32,966 bases of DNA from an uncultured Propionibacteriaceae bacterium (GCA_936924635.1 CAKZHP010000141.1:1-32966); one strand, 5' to 3'; counted from the stretch's first letter, positions 23,403 to 31,036 are shown. The notes: generated from the sequence alone by a model not told the origin. Numbers and translations are program-made.

Positions 23403-25150
23403 AGCTCCTCCTCGTCCCACGCCGGGGCCATGTCCTTGGCGATCTTGATGTCGGAGTTGCTCGTCCCGGCAGCCACCATGGGCCACACCATCGCGTCCTT
23501 CTCGACGACGAAGTCGATCACGACCGGGCGGTCGTTGATAGCGAGCGCCTGACGGATCACGTCGTCGACCTCCTCCGGCTTCTCCGCGCGCAGGCCCACG
23601 CACCCCATCGCCTCGGCGAGCTTGACGAAGTCGGGGATGCGGTAGGAGTGCAGGTCGGTATTGGAGTAGCGGCCCTCGTAGAACAGCGTCTGCCACTGCC
23701 GCACCATGCCCAGCGACTCGTTGTTGATGATGGCGATCTTCACGGGGATGTTGTTGAGGGCGCAGGTGACGAGCTCCTGGTTCGTCATCTGGAAGCAGCC
23801 GTCGCCGTCGATCCCCCACACCACCTTCTCGGGCTGCCCCACCTGGGCGCCCATGGCGGCCGGCACGCAGTAGCCCATCGTGCCCGCGCCGCCGGAGGTG
23901 AGCCACGAGTGCGGCCTGGTGTGGGGCAGGAAGTGCGCGCTCCACATCTGGTGCTGGCCCACCCCGGTGGCGTAGATGGCGTCGGGCGGCGACAGCTCAC
24001 CGATCCGCTTGATGACCTCCTGCGGCAGCAACCGGTCGTCGGTGGGGTCACCCGCATCGGTCGGGTAGCGGTCCTTGAGACCCTGCAGGTACGTGACCCA
24101 GGGCTCGATCGCCTCCCGGCGGTCGTCGACGTGCTTGAGGAGATCGGTCAGGAACAGCTTCGCGTCGCCCACGACCGGCAGCTCCGCATGCCGGTTCTTG
24201 CCGATCTCCGCGGGGTCGATGTCGCAGTGGATCACCTTCGCCTCGGGGGCGAACGTGGAGAGCTGCCCGGTGACCCGGTCGTCGAACCGCATGCCGACCG
24301 CGATGAAGAGGTCGCAGCGCTGCAGCGCCCCTACCGCCGCCACGGTGCCGTGCATGCCGGGCATCCCCATGTTCAGCGGGTGCGGGTCGGGGAACGCCCC
24401 GCGCGCCATCAGGGTCGTCACCACCGGGATGCCGGTCGCCTGGACCACCTCGGCGAGGGCCTCGCTGGCGCCGGACTTCATGATCCCGCCGCCCACGACC
24501 AGCACCGGCCGGCGGGCCTCGCCGATCATCTTCGCGGCCTGCGACACCTGCCGCGCGTGCGGGCGCACCGTGGGCCGGTACCCGGGCAGCTCGATCTGTG
24601 GTGGCCAGACGTAGTCGGTCGTGCTGGTCAGCGCGTCCTTGCTGATGTCCACCAGCACCGGGCCGGGGCGGCCGGTGAGGGAGATCTCGAAGGCCTCCGC
24701 GAGCGCCTGAGGGATGTCGGCCGCCCTGGTCACCAGGAAGTTGTGCTTGGTGATCGGGAACGTGATGCCCCGGATGTCGGCCTCCTGGAAGGCGTCGGTG
24801 CCGATCGAGCTCGAGTTCACCTGCCCCGTGATGGCGACGATCGGAACGGAGTCCATGTACGCATCCGCCAGCCCCGTCACCAGGTTGGTGGCACCCGGGC
24901 CCGAGGTGGCGATGCAGACCCCGACGCGGCCGGTCACCATCGCGTACCCCTCGGCTGCGTGCGCCGCGCCCTGCTCGTGGCGCACCAGGATGTGGCGCAC
25001 CGAGGAGTCGAACAGCGGGTCGTACGCGGGCAGGATGGCGCCGCCCGGGATGCCGAAGACGACGTCGACACCGAGGTTCTCCAGGGACCGGACGAGCGAC
25101 TGCGCGCCCGTCACGTGTGTCGTGTCTGCGGCCGGCTCGGTGGTGGCCAT
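23399..25150 (-). CDS. ilvB: Acetolactate synthase catalytic subunit IlvB
   Basis: A 583-residue ThDP enzyme that condenses pyruvate with pyruvate or 2-oxobutyrate, the first shared step of valine, leucine and isoleucine synthesis. The catalytic glutamate is E59 in VRHEQGAAHAAEGYA. The ThDP/Mg motif is GDG (449-451) to NN (466-467). The N-terminal VFGIPGGAILPAYD and central AVGMRFDDRVTGQL are typical of AHAS rather than other ThDP decarboxylases. The ATG at 25150 has AAGGAG upstream. It is preceded by a leader peptide and terminator (attenuator) at 25202-25303. Confidence 0.96.
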   Translation of the reverse strand: MATTEPAADTTHVTGAQSLVRSLENLGVDVVFGIPGGAILPAYDPLFDSSVRHILVRHEQGAAHAAEGYAMVTGRVGVCIATSGPGATNLVTGLADAYMDSVPIVAITGQVNSSSIGTDAFQEADIRGITFPITKHNFLVTRAADIPQALAEAFEISLTGRPGPVLVDISKDALTSTTDYVWPPQIELPGYRPTVRPHARQVSQAAKMIGEARRPVLVVGGGIMKSGASEALAEVVQATGIPVVTTLMARGAFPDPHPLNMGMPGMHGTVAAVGALQRCDLFIAVGMRFDDRVTGQLSTFAPEAKVIHCDIDPAEIGKNRHAELPVVGDAKLFLTDLLKHVDDRREAIEPWVTYLQGLKDRYPTDAGDPTDDRLLPQEVIKRIGELSPPDAIYATGVGQHQMWSAHFLPHTRPHSWLTSGGAGTMGYCVPAAMGAQVGQPEKVVWGIDGDGCFQMTNQELVTCALNNIPVKIAIINNESLGMVRQWQTLFYEGRYSNTDLHSYRIPDFVKLAEAMGCVGLRAEKPEEVDDVIRQALAINDRPVVIDFVVEKDAMVWPMVAAGTSNSDIKIAKDMAPAWDEEEL

Positions 25151-25201
25151 CAGTGCTCCTTGGATCGGCTGGTCAGGTCTGTGCGGGGTCGTCGTGCCAT
25201 G

Positions 25202-25233
25202 AAAAAACCCCCGCTGCCGGCGGCAGGCGAGGG
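25202..25233 (-). terminator. Attenuator terminator of ilvBNC
   Basis: On the minus strand a GC-rich stem (CTGCC-GCC-GGCAG with flanking CCC...GGGGG pairing) is followed at once by TTTTTT, a textbook intrinsic terminator. It lies between the leader peptide stop and ilvB, 51 nt before the ilvB start, so transcription of the operon must read through it. Confidence 0.88.
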
Positions 25234-25234
25234 T

Positions 25235-25259
25235 GCGTGTCGGGCGAGGCGCGACACGC
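25235..25259 (-). other. Upstream hairpin of the ilvB attenuator
   Basis: GCGTGTCG and CGACACGC form a perfect 8-bp stem with a 9-nt loop, starting directly after the leader peptide stop and ending one base before the terminator stem. It is placed to act as the pause or alternative structure that ribosome position would disrupt. The exact antiterminator pairing is not resolved by eye. Confidence 0.65.
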
Positions 25260-25261
25260 GT

Positions 25262-25303
25262 TCAGGGTACGAGGAGGATGCGCACGGCCTCACTCTCACT
25301 CAT
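25262..25303 (-). CDS. ilvB leader peptide, MSESEAVRILLVP
   Basis: A 13-codon open frame upstream of ilvB ends in Ile-Leu-Leu-Val-Pro (ATC CTC CTC GTA CCC TGA). A GAGG element lies 8 nt before its ATG. The stop is directly followed by a hairpin and then a T-run terminator. Consecutive codons for the pathway's three products next to such a terminator are the hallmark of ribosome-mediated attenuation, known for ilvB operons in Corynebacterium and Streptomyces. Charging of tRNA-Ile, -Leu and -Val would set readthrough into ilvBNC. Confidence 0.85.
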   Translation of the reverse strand: MSESEAVRILLVP

Positions 25304-25344
25304 CACGGCCGCCTCGTCAACGGGTGTCCAGCTGGTGGACCCAG

Positions 25345-25377
25345 GAACAGGGCCGGCCCAGCGGGCCGGCCCTGTTC
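25345..25377 (-). terminator. Hairpin terminator after the two-TM membrane protein gene
   Basis: GAACAGGGCCGGCCC and its exact complement (15 bp) around a 3-nt loop, 9 bp after the stop at 25387. No T-run follows, but the stem is very stable. It would separate this gene from the ilvB leader. Confidence 0.7.
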
Positions 25378-25386
25378 TCCAGGTGC

Positions 25387-25917
25387 TCACACCGCCGCGC
25401 GCGCTGTGGTCGCGGTGGCGCCCCGGCTGGAGGCCGAGGCAGCGGTGGCGGGCTGCCCGTCGAGCGCTGCGGCGATCCGGGTGAGCGCCCACCCCAGCAG
25501 CGCCAGCATCAGCCCCAGGCCCATGGCCATGAAGCAAACGCCGTACGCGAGCACGGACGTGAACAGGGACGACCGCAGGAACGAGGCGTTCATCACGGTG
25601 GCGCGCTGCGCGGTGTACTTCGCGGCCAGCTCGGCGTCGCCCGAGTTCTTGGCCTGCGTGGCCAGGGAGCCCAGCTCGGCGTACGTCTTGCCGTCGGACC
25701 CGGCAAGCGCGTGCTTCTTGATGATCTCCGCCTGCGCGTACGCGCTGAACGGGCCGTTGACGTCGTCGCCGGGCAGCAGCGCGCTGTCGGCCGGGACGGT
25801 GATCTTCTCGGCGGCGAGCTGGTTGGTCACCACGCCCCACACCACGGCGCCGGCGACGATCATCACCGCACCCGCGATCAGCGAGAGCAGACCCGCGAGA
25901 CGGACTGGCTTGGACAT
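25387..25917 (-). CDS. Two-TM actinobacterial membrane protein (often misnamed LigA dioxygenase)
   Basis: A 176-residue protein. Transmembrane helix 1 is at about 8-30 (GLLSLIAGAVMIVAGAVVWG), helix 2 at about 119-146 (LFTSVLAYGVCFMAMGLGLM, LALLGWAL). Between them is an external domain of about 85 residues with the recurring words EKITVPADSA, VNGPFSAYAQAEIIKKHAL, GKTYAEL and RATVMNASFLRSSLFTSV. I recognise this as an actinobacterial family that databases often label aromatic ring-opening dioxygenase LigA. Nothing here resembles a dioxygenase, so the label should not be used. The function is unknown. The ATG at 25917 is preceded by AAGGGG and begins just before helix 1. An inverted repeat overlapping the likely -10 suggests regulated expression. 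Confidence 0.85.
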   Translation of the reverse strand: MSKPVRLAGLLSLIAGAVMIVAGAVVWGVVTNQLAAEKITVPADSALLPGDDVNGPFSAYAQAEIIKKHALAGSDGKTYAELGSLATQAKNSGDAELAAKYTAQRATVMNASFLRSSLFTSVLAYGVCFMAMGLGLMLALLGWALTRIAAALDGQPATAASASSRGATATTARAAV

Positions 25918-25972
25918 GGCAGAAACCCCTTTCCGAAGCCGCCCGGTGCGGCCCCCCACCACGTCTGAACTA

Positions 25973-25995
25973 TATTACTACACATCGTAGTAATA
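25973..25995 (-). promoter_or_regulatory. TATTACTAC/GTAGTAATA inverted repeat over a promoter
   Basis: Perfect 9-bp arms with a 5-nt spacer, plus a further GTAGTAG half-site at 26002-26008. This AT-rich patch stands out in a GC-rich window. Minus-strand TAATAT (25972-25977) or TATAGT (25969-25974) within it could be the -10 of the membrane protein gene starting 52 bp further on. TACTAC/GTAGTA half-sites recall BlaI/MecI operators, but the spacer differs by a base and no such regulator is nearby. Confidence 0.6.
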
Positions 25996-26016
25996 CGCCT
26001 CGTAGTAGTCCGGGGC

Positions 26017-26054
26017 CCGCATTGAACACCTGTTCAGAGCGTTCCGAAGCGAAA
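26017..26054 (-). promoter_or_regulatory. Intergenic element, copy 2: GAACn4GTTC palindrome plus TTCCGAAGC motif
   Basis: On the minus strand CTGAACA-GG-TGTTCA is followed by ATGCGG, differing from the copy at 2740-2760 only in the two central bases. The 16-mer GCGTTCCGAAGCGAAA (plus strand, 26039-26054) is identical to 2707-2722, though inverted relative to the palindrome. The site is about 100-120 bp upstream of the membrane protein gene and 40-77 bp after the GT87 stop. The core fits a LexA-type box; function is not shown. Confidence 0.5.
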
Positions 26055-26093
26055 CTTCCGTTCGGAGCGCGTACAAGCCTTGCTAGGTGCCGC

Positions 26094-27332
26094 TCAGGCC
26101 GGGGAGACCGCGTCCGCCTCCGCGGGAGCGGCCGGATCCGGAAGGCCGCCGGCCGTCATCACCCTGCGGCCCGCGTCGACGGCGAGAGCCAGGATCAGCA
26201 CGGACCCGAGGACCGGCCCGAAGCTGCCCACCACGTTCTGGCCGGCCGTGTATCCGACCTCCTTGTGACCGCCGTACGGCAGCACGGCGAGCGGCAGGCA
26301 GAGCGCGATCCAGATCATCCAGACCCGCGCGCCCCACTGCGCCCAGCCCGGGACGCGCGACCCCGGCAGCGTCACCGCGGCCAGCAGCACCACCGCCCAG
26401 ACGTGGTGGTGGGTCCACGACAGCGGCGAGGCGAGGCACGTGCCCAGACCCACCAGGCCCACGGCGAAGACGGTCTCGCCCTGGCGCCACCAGTACGCGG
26501 CGACGAGGGTGGCGAGCCCCGCCACGAGGAACCCCAGCAGCAGCGCGGCGATGATCGTCGGGCGGTCCTCGGCGAACCATCGCGTCAGCACCCCGCTCAT
26601 GGCCTGGTTGCCGACGTACACCGGGCCCGCCGTGTTGACCTCGCCCTGCCCGAGCCCGCGCCAGAAGGTGCTGGACTCCTGCGGCAGCAGCAGCAGCCCG
26701 ATCACATCGAAGACGACGAAGGACACCACGGCGACGGCGGCAGCCGCGTACCTGCGGACGAGCACCGCGAACACGACGAACAGCAACGGGGTGAGCTTGA
26801 TGGCGGCCGCCAGGCCGATGAGTGCCCCCTGCGGGATGCGGCGCCGCTCCCCCGGCGCGTCGGGCAGCAGGTCGGCCACCACCAGGGCCATCAGCATGGT
26901 GTTCACCTGCCCGTACCCGACGGTGGTGCGCACCGGCTCCATCGCGAGCACCAGCGCGCAGGCCAGCAGCGCCAGCACCCAGCCCCGCGGCACCCGGCAG
27001 CGCCGCAGCACGACCACCAGCGCGTACGTGCCGACCAGCGTCCACAGCACCTGCCACAGCAGGTACGGGCCGAGCAGCAGGGGCGTCATCAGCACCGCCG
27101 CGATCGGGGGGTAGATGAACTTGAGGTTGTCCCCCGGCGTGCTGGTCAGGTAGATGTCGCGGCCGTTCACCATGTCCTGCACGGCCAGGTGGTAGACGCG
27201 CAGGTCGATGGTGTTCGGGTCGTACGGGACCAGGCTGCCCTTGGAGATGATGAACGGCAGCATCAGCACAGACACCAGGAACGGCGGCAGCAGCTCCACC
27301 GCCCCGGTGACCAGGCGCGTACGGGCGCTCAA
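26094..27332 (-). CDS. GT87 family polyprenol-phosphate-mannose mannosyltransferase
   Basis: A 412-residue multi-pass membrane protein with about ten hydrophobic helices. It carries the GT87 (DUF2029) pattern: an external loop with YDPNTIDLRVYHLAVQDM near 37-54 including the catalytic-type Asp, KFIYPPIAAVL, GYGQVNTMLM, AAIKLTPLLF and SPLSWTHHHVW. Relatives such as PimE transfer mannose from polyprenol phosphate to glycolipids or glycans of the actinobacterial envelope on the outer face of the membrane; the acceptor here is unknown. The start is a TTG at 27332 overlapping the HIT gene stop (TTGA) with GGAGAGGGG upstream; no nearby ATG or GTG precedes the first helix. Confidence 0.88.
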   Translation of the reverse strand: MSARTRLVTGAVELLPPFLVSVLMLPFIISKGSLVPYDPNTIDLRVYHLAVQDMVNGRDIYLTSTPGDNLKFIYPPIAAVLMTPLLLGPYLLWQVLWTLVGTYALVVVLRRCRVPRGWVLALLACALVLAMEPVRTTVGYGQVNTMLMALVVADLLPDAPGERRRIPQGALIGLAAAIKLTPLLFVVFAVLVRRYAAAAVAVVSFVVFDVIGLLLLPQESSTFWRGLGQGEVNTAGPVYVGNQAMSGVLTRWFAEDRPTIIAALLLGFLVAGLATLVAAYWWRQGETVFAVGLVGLGTCLASPLSWTHHHVWAVVLLAAVTLPGSRVPGWAQWGARVWMIWIALCLPLAVLPYGGHKEVGYTAGQNVVGSFGPVLGSVLILALAVDAGRRVMTAGGLPDPAAPAEADAVSPA

Positions 27333-27736
27333 CGCCCCTCTCCGGTCAAGCGCTGGTGCAGCTCGTCGAGGTCGACCGACGCGTCGCGCGCCAGCAGCGC
27401 GGCCATGCCCGGCGCCGATGCGTACCGGGGCACCAGGTGCACATGGAGGTGCGGCACCTCCTGCCCGGAGACCTCACCGGAGTTGAGGACCACGTTCATC
27501 CCCTCGGCCCCCAGCCGCTCCACCAGCAGCGGCACCACGGCCTCCACCGCCGCCGCGACGTCACCCCACGCCGACGGGTCCGCGATCAGGTCCCGTACGT
27601 GCCGGCGCGGCACCACCAGCGTGTGGCCGTCGTGCCAGGGCCCGATGTCGAGGAAGGCGACGGCCTGGTCGTCGGCGTACACCTGGCGCGACGGCACCTC
27701 CCCGGCGACGATGCGGCAGAACAGGCAGTCGCTCAT
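27329..27736 (-). CDS. HIT family protein (histidine triad hydrolase)
   Basis: A 135-residue HIT protein. The catalytic triad motif is H96-L-H98-V-H100 followed by LVPR, and an N-terminal C4-x2-C7 may help bind zinc. Such proteins hydrolyse nucleoside phosphoramidates or dinucleoside polyphosphates; Hint-like and Fhit-like types cannot be separated with certainty here. The ATG overlaps the dehydrogenase stop (ATGA), and the stop overlaps the GT87 start, so the three genes are translationally chained. Confidence 0.92.
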   Translation of the reverse strand: MSDCLFCRIVAGEVPSRQVYADDQAVAFLDIGPWHDGHTLVVPRRHVRDLIADPSAWGDVAAAVEAVVPLLVERLGAEGMNVVLNSGEVSGQEVPHLHVHLVPRYASAPGMAALLARDASVDLDELHQRLTGEGR

Positions 27737-28668
27737 GCCCCTGGCCCCGCGACGATGTTGGTGAACGGCTCCCCTGCCGACAGCCGGCGCAGCTGCTCGG
27801 CGATCAGCTTGTCGTAGCGCGGCTGGAACGAGGTGGCGTGGCCGCCGACGTGGGGCGCTATGGTGACCCCGGGTGCGTCCCACAGCGGGTGGTCGGCGGG
27901 TAGCGGCTCCGGGTCCATCACGTCGAGCGCGAACCGCAGCCGACCCGCCTCGGCGATCATCGCGTCGGTGTCGATGATCGACCCGCGCCCGGCGTTGACC
28001 ACCAGCGCACCGTCGGGCAGCAGCGCCAGCGTCTCGGCGTTGAACGCGCCCTCGGTCTCGGGCGAGGCGGGAGCCGTGATGACCACCAGGTCGGCGTCGG
28101 GCAGCAGGGAGGAGAGCTCGGTCGTGGCGTGCACCTCGGGGTCGGTCTTGGCCGTACGCGCCACGCGCGTCACCGACGCCGGCTCGAACGGCGCCAGCCG
28201 CCGTTCGACGGCGGCCCCGATCCGGCCGTACCCGAAGATCAGCACGTGCCGGTCGGCGATGGACCGGCCCTGGAAAGGGTTCCAGACGTGGGCAGCCTGG
28301 TCCCGCGCGTACTGGTCGAGGCCGCGGCCGTTCGCCAGCGCCAGCGCCACGGCCATCTCGGCCGTGCCCGTGTCGTGCACGCCACCGGCGTTGGCCAGCG
28401 AGACCCCCTCGGGGATCAGCGGCACCATCGTGTCGAACCCCGCCGAGCCCAGCTGGACCAGCCTCAGGCCAGGCAACGACGAGCCGTCGATCTTCTTCCA
28501 GGCGCCCATGCCTCCCTGGTTGGGCAGCGCGATCATCACGACGTCCTCGGTCTGCTTGGGGACGGGGGCGTCAGCGGACGCGTACACGTCGATCTCGATC
28601 CCCTCGTGGGCACCGACGGCGGCCTCCGCCGCCTCGACGCTCTCGTACGGCAGCCAGACGCGGGTCAT
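27733..28668 (-). CDS. D-isomer-specific 2-hydroxyacid dehydrogenase
   Basis: A 311-residue NAD(P)-dependent dehydrogenase that reduces a 2-oxo acid to a D-2-hydroxy acid or the reverse. The Rossmann motif is FGYGRIGAAVERR (145-157). The catalytic set is R228 (NAGRGSIID), E254 (DPEPLPADHPLW) and H273 (APHVGGHA). Arginines after the second beta strand (VTRVARTAK) suggest NADP(H). There is no ACT domain, so it is not a SerA of the long type; glyoxylate/hydroxypyruvate or similar small oxo acids are plausible substrates. The start has AGGAGA, and the gene follows hisF by 13 bp. Confidence 0.9.
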   Translation of the reverse strand: MTRVWLPYESVEAAEAAVGAHEGIEIDVYASADAPVPKQTEDVVMIALPNQGGMGAWKKIDGSSLPGLRLVQLGSAGFDTMVPLIPEGVSLANAGGVHDTGTAEMAVALALANGRGLDQYARDQAAHVWNPFQGRSIADRHVLIFGYGRIGAAVERRLAPFEPASVTRVARTAKTDPEVHATTELSSLLPDADLVVITAPASPETEGAFNAETLALLPDGALVVNAGRGSIIDTDAMIAEAGRLRFALDVMDPEPLPADHPLWDAPGVTIAPHVGGHATSFQPRYDKLIAEQLRRLSAGEPFTNIVAGPGA

Positions 28669-28681
28669 GGGGTGTCTCCTC

Positions 28682-29464
28682 TCAGTTCCCGGCCGGGGCC
28701 AGCGCCCGGACGGGGTGGCCGGCAGCGGCCAGGGCGGTCTTGACGTCGGCCACGGTCAACGTGCCGTAGTGGAACACCGAGGCGGCGAGCACGGCGTCGG
28801 CACCGGCCTCCACCGCGTCGACGAAGTGCTGCGCCGTGCCGGCACCGCCGGAGGCGATCAGGGGCACGTCGACAGCGGCGCGTACGGCCCGGATCATCTC
28901 GAGATCGAACCCGGCCGTGGTGCCGTCGGCGTCCATCGAGTTCAGCAGGATCTCGCCCGCTCCCCGCTCCACCGCCTCGCGCGCCCAGGCCACGGCGTCC
29001 AGCCCTGCCGAACGGCGCCCGCCGTGCGTGGTGACACCGAAGCCGGACGCGGTCCCGGCCTCCCGGCGTGCATCGACCGACAGCACGAGCACCTGGTTGC
29101 CGAACCTGTCGGCGATCTCGTCGACCACACCCGGGCGCGCGATGGCGCCGGTGTTGATGCCGACCTTGTCGGCGCCAGAGCGCAGCAGCGCGTCGACGTC
29201 GCCCACCTCGCGTACGCCACCGCCGACCGTCAAGGGGATGAAGACCGTCTCCGCGGTGCGCGACACCATGGCGCGGGTGGTCGCCCGGCCTTCCGAGGAC
29301 GCGGAGATGTCGAGGAAGGTCAGCTCGTCGGCACCCTCGGCGCCGTAGCGGCGACCGAGCTCCACGGGGTCGCCCGCGTCGCGGAGGTCCTGGAAGTTGA
29401 CGCCCTTGACCACCCGGCCGTCGTGGACGTCCAGGCAGCAGATGACACGCACCGCGAGCGACAC
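28682..29464 (-). CDS. hisF: Imidazole glycerol phosphate synthase cyclase subunit HisF
   Basis: A 260-residue (beta-alpha)8 barrel that uses ammonia from HisH to make imidazole-glycerol phosphate and AICAR in histidine synthesis. Catalytic aspartates are D12 (CCLDV) and D131 (LSVDARR). Family motifs VVKGVNFQDLRDAGDPVELG, TVGGGVR, THGGRRSAGLDA and ILLNSMDADGT are intact. The GTG at 29464 is chosen because TAGGCT lies 7 nt upstream and there is no Shine-Dalgarno, the same layout as leuB; a GTG four codons later is the alternative. No other his gene is in the window, so hisF is separated from its usual operon or lies at its far end. Confidence 0.95.
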   Translation of the reverse strand: MSLAVRVICCLDVHDGRVVKGVNFQDLRDAGDPVELGRRYGAEGADELTFLDISASSEGRATTRAMVSRTAETVFIPLTVGGGVREVGDVDALLRSGADKVGINTGAIARPGVVDEIADRFGNQVLVLSVDARREAGTASGFGVTTHGGRRSAGLDAVAWAREAVERGAGEILLNSMDADGTTAGFDLEMIRAVRAAVDVPLIASGGAGTAQHFVDAVEAGADAVLAASVFHYGTLTVADVKTALAAAGHPVRALAPAGN

Positions 29465-29471
29465 GACGGTC

Positions 29472-29524
29472 AGCCTAGTGGGGCGCGCGGTGCCGGGGGC
29501 GGCACGGCCCCGCACGGGTAGGGT
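29472..29524. promoter_or_regulatory. Divergent leaderless promoters of hisF and tldD with a central palindrome
   Basis: Minus-strand TAGGCT (29472-29477) lies 7 nt before the hisF GTG; plus-strand TAGGGT (29519-29524) lies 6 nt before the tldD ATG. Midway between them is GTGCCG-GGGG-CGGCAC (29490-29505), which covers the -35 position of both promoters at 17-bp spacing. Neither gene has a Shine-Dalgarno. A shared operator is plausible but unproved. Confidence 0.55.
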
Positions 29525-29530
29525 GCGGCC

Positions 29531-31036
29531 ATGCCCAACCCCTCCCACGGTCTGGACCCGGCGTTCTGCGTGCTCCCCCTCGACGCCCTGGCCGACGCCG
29601 CTCTGCAGCGGGCCGCCGAGCTGGGCGCCGAGCACGCCGACGTCCGCATCGAGAAGATTCGCACCGGGGTGCGCCGGCTGCGCGACGGTGACCTCGAGTC
29701 GACCTCCGACGACACCGACCTCGGCCTCGGCGTACGGGTCGTGCACGGCGGGTCCTGGGGCTTCGCGGCCGGCATCACGCTCACGGTCGACGCCGCCGCC
29801 CGGCTGGCCGAGCAGGCGGTGACGGTGGCCAAGGTCTCGCGCCCGCTGCTGGAGCGGCCGGTGCGGCTTGCCCCGGAGCCGGTGCACGTCGGCGAGTGGG
29901 TGTCCGCGTTCGAGACCAACCCCTTCGACGTCCCCGAGAGCGAGCGCCTGGGACGGCTGCGCGAGCTGTCGCAGACGGCCACCGGCCCCGGCGTCGACCA
30001 CGTCACGGCCTCGTTGGAGATGGTCGACGAGCACACCTTCTACGCCGACGCGGCGGGTTCGCGCACCCGGCAACGACGCGTACGGATGTTTCCCAGCATC
30101 GAGGCGATCAACGTGCGCGACGGCTACTCCTCGATGCACACCTGCAACCCGCCGGCCGGGCGCGGGTGGGAGTACCTCGCCGAGAACCGCGGCTGGGACC
30201 TCGACGCCGAGGCGGCCCGGCTGCCCGAGTGGCTGGCCGAGAACGTCGCCGCGCCGTCGGTCACCGCGGGCCGCTACGACCTCGTCATCGAGCCCAGCAA
30301 CCTGTGGCTGACGATCCACGAGTCGGTCGCCCACGCCACCGAGCTCGACCGGGCGCTCGGCTACGAGGCGGCCTACGCTGGCACCTCCTTCGCCACCGTG
30401 GACCGGCTCGGCAGCCTGCAGTACGGCCAAGAGTGCATGACCGTCACCGGCGACCGGGTCACCGAGCACGGCCTGGCCTCGTGCGGCTGGGACTCCGAGG
30501 GCGTCGCCGCCCAGAGCTTCGACATCATCCGCGACGGGGTGCTGGTGGGCTACCAGCTCAACCGGCAGATGGCCGCCGAGCGCGGGCTGGAGCGGTCGAA
30601 CGGCTGCGCGTACGCGGACTCCCCCGGTCATATCCCGTTGCAGCGGATGCCCAACGTGTCGCTGCAGCCCGCCGACGACGACACCTCGGTCGCCGACCTG
30701 GTGTCACGGGTCGAGCACGGCTTGTACGTGGTGGGCGACAAGTCCTGGTCGATCGACATGCAGCGCTACAACTTCCAGTTCACCGGTCAGCGGTTCTACC
30801 GGATCGAGAACGGTGAGCTGGCGGGCCAGGTCCGCGACGTGGCCTACCAGGCGACGACGACCGAGTTCTGGGGCTCGATGGAGGCCGTGGGCGGCCGCGG
30901 CACGTACCAGCTGATGGGCGCCTTCAACTGCGGCAAGGGCCAGCCCGGGCAGATCGCGCCGGTCTCGCACGGCGCCCCCGCGGCCTTGTTCCGCTCCGTG
31001 AACGTGCTGAACACCGAGGACGAGGGAGGCCGTTGA
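29531..31036 (+). CDS. tldD: TldD family metalloprotease subunit
   Basis: A 501-residue TldD-type peptidase. The zinc motif is H263-E264-x3-H268 (TIHESVAHATELDR), with C467 in GAFNCGKGQPGQ as probable third ligand, as in E. coli TldD. The N-terminal ADVRIEK region and mid-protein LGYEAAYAGTSFAT match the family. TldD and TldE form a heterodimer that degrades unfolded peptides and, in some bacteria, matures modified peptides. No peptide-modification gene is nearby, so the housekeeping role is more likely. A TAGGGT box 6 nt before the ATG and lack of a Shine-Dalgarno suggest a leaderless mRNA. Confidence 0.92.
   Translation: MPNPSHGLDPAFCVLPLDALADAALQRAAELGAEHADVRIEKIRTGVRRLRDGDLESTSDDTDLGLGVRVVHGGSWGFAAGITLTVDAAARLAEQAVTVAKVSRPLLERPVRLAPEPVHVGEWVSAFETNPFDVPESERLGRLRELSQTATGPGVDHVTASLEMVDEHTFYADAAGSRTRQRRVRMFPSIEAINVRDGYSSMHTCNPPAGRGWEYLAENRGWDLDAEAARLPEWLAENVAAPSVTAGRYDLVIEPSNLWLTIHESVAHATELDRALGYEAAYAGTSFATVDRLGSLQYGQECMTVTGDRVTEHGLASCGWDSEGVAAQSFDIIRDGVLVGYQLNRQMAAERGLERSNGCAYADSPGHIPLQRMPNVSLQPADDDTSVADLVSRVEHGLYVVGDKSWSIDMQRYNFQFTGQRFYRIENGELAGQVRDVAYQATTTEFWGSMEAVGGRGTYQLMGAFNCGKGQPGQIAPVSHGAPAALFRSVNVLNTEDEGGR

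Noticed and set aside
25304..25320. TTGACG at 25315-25320 as -35 of the ilvB promoter
   Set aside because: The -10 at 17 bp would be GAGAGT inside the leader peptide, which is a poor match and would prevent translation of that peptide.
27733..28668. Naming the hydroxyacid dehydrogenase serA because it is near ilvBNC
   Set aside because: It has 311 residues without the C-terminal domains of SerA, and sequence motifs do not fix the substrate.
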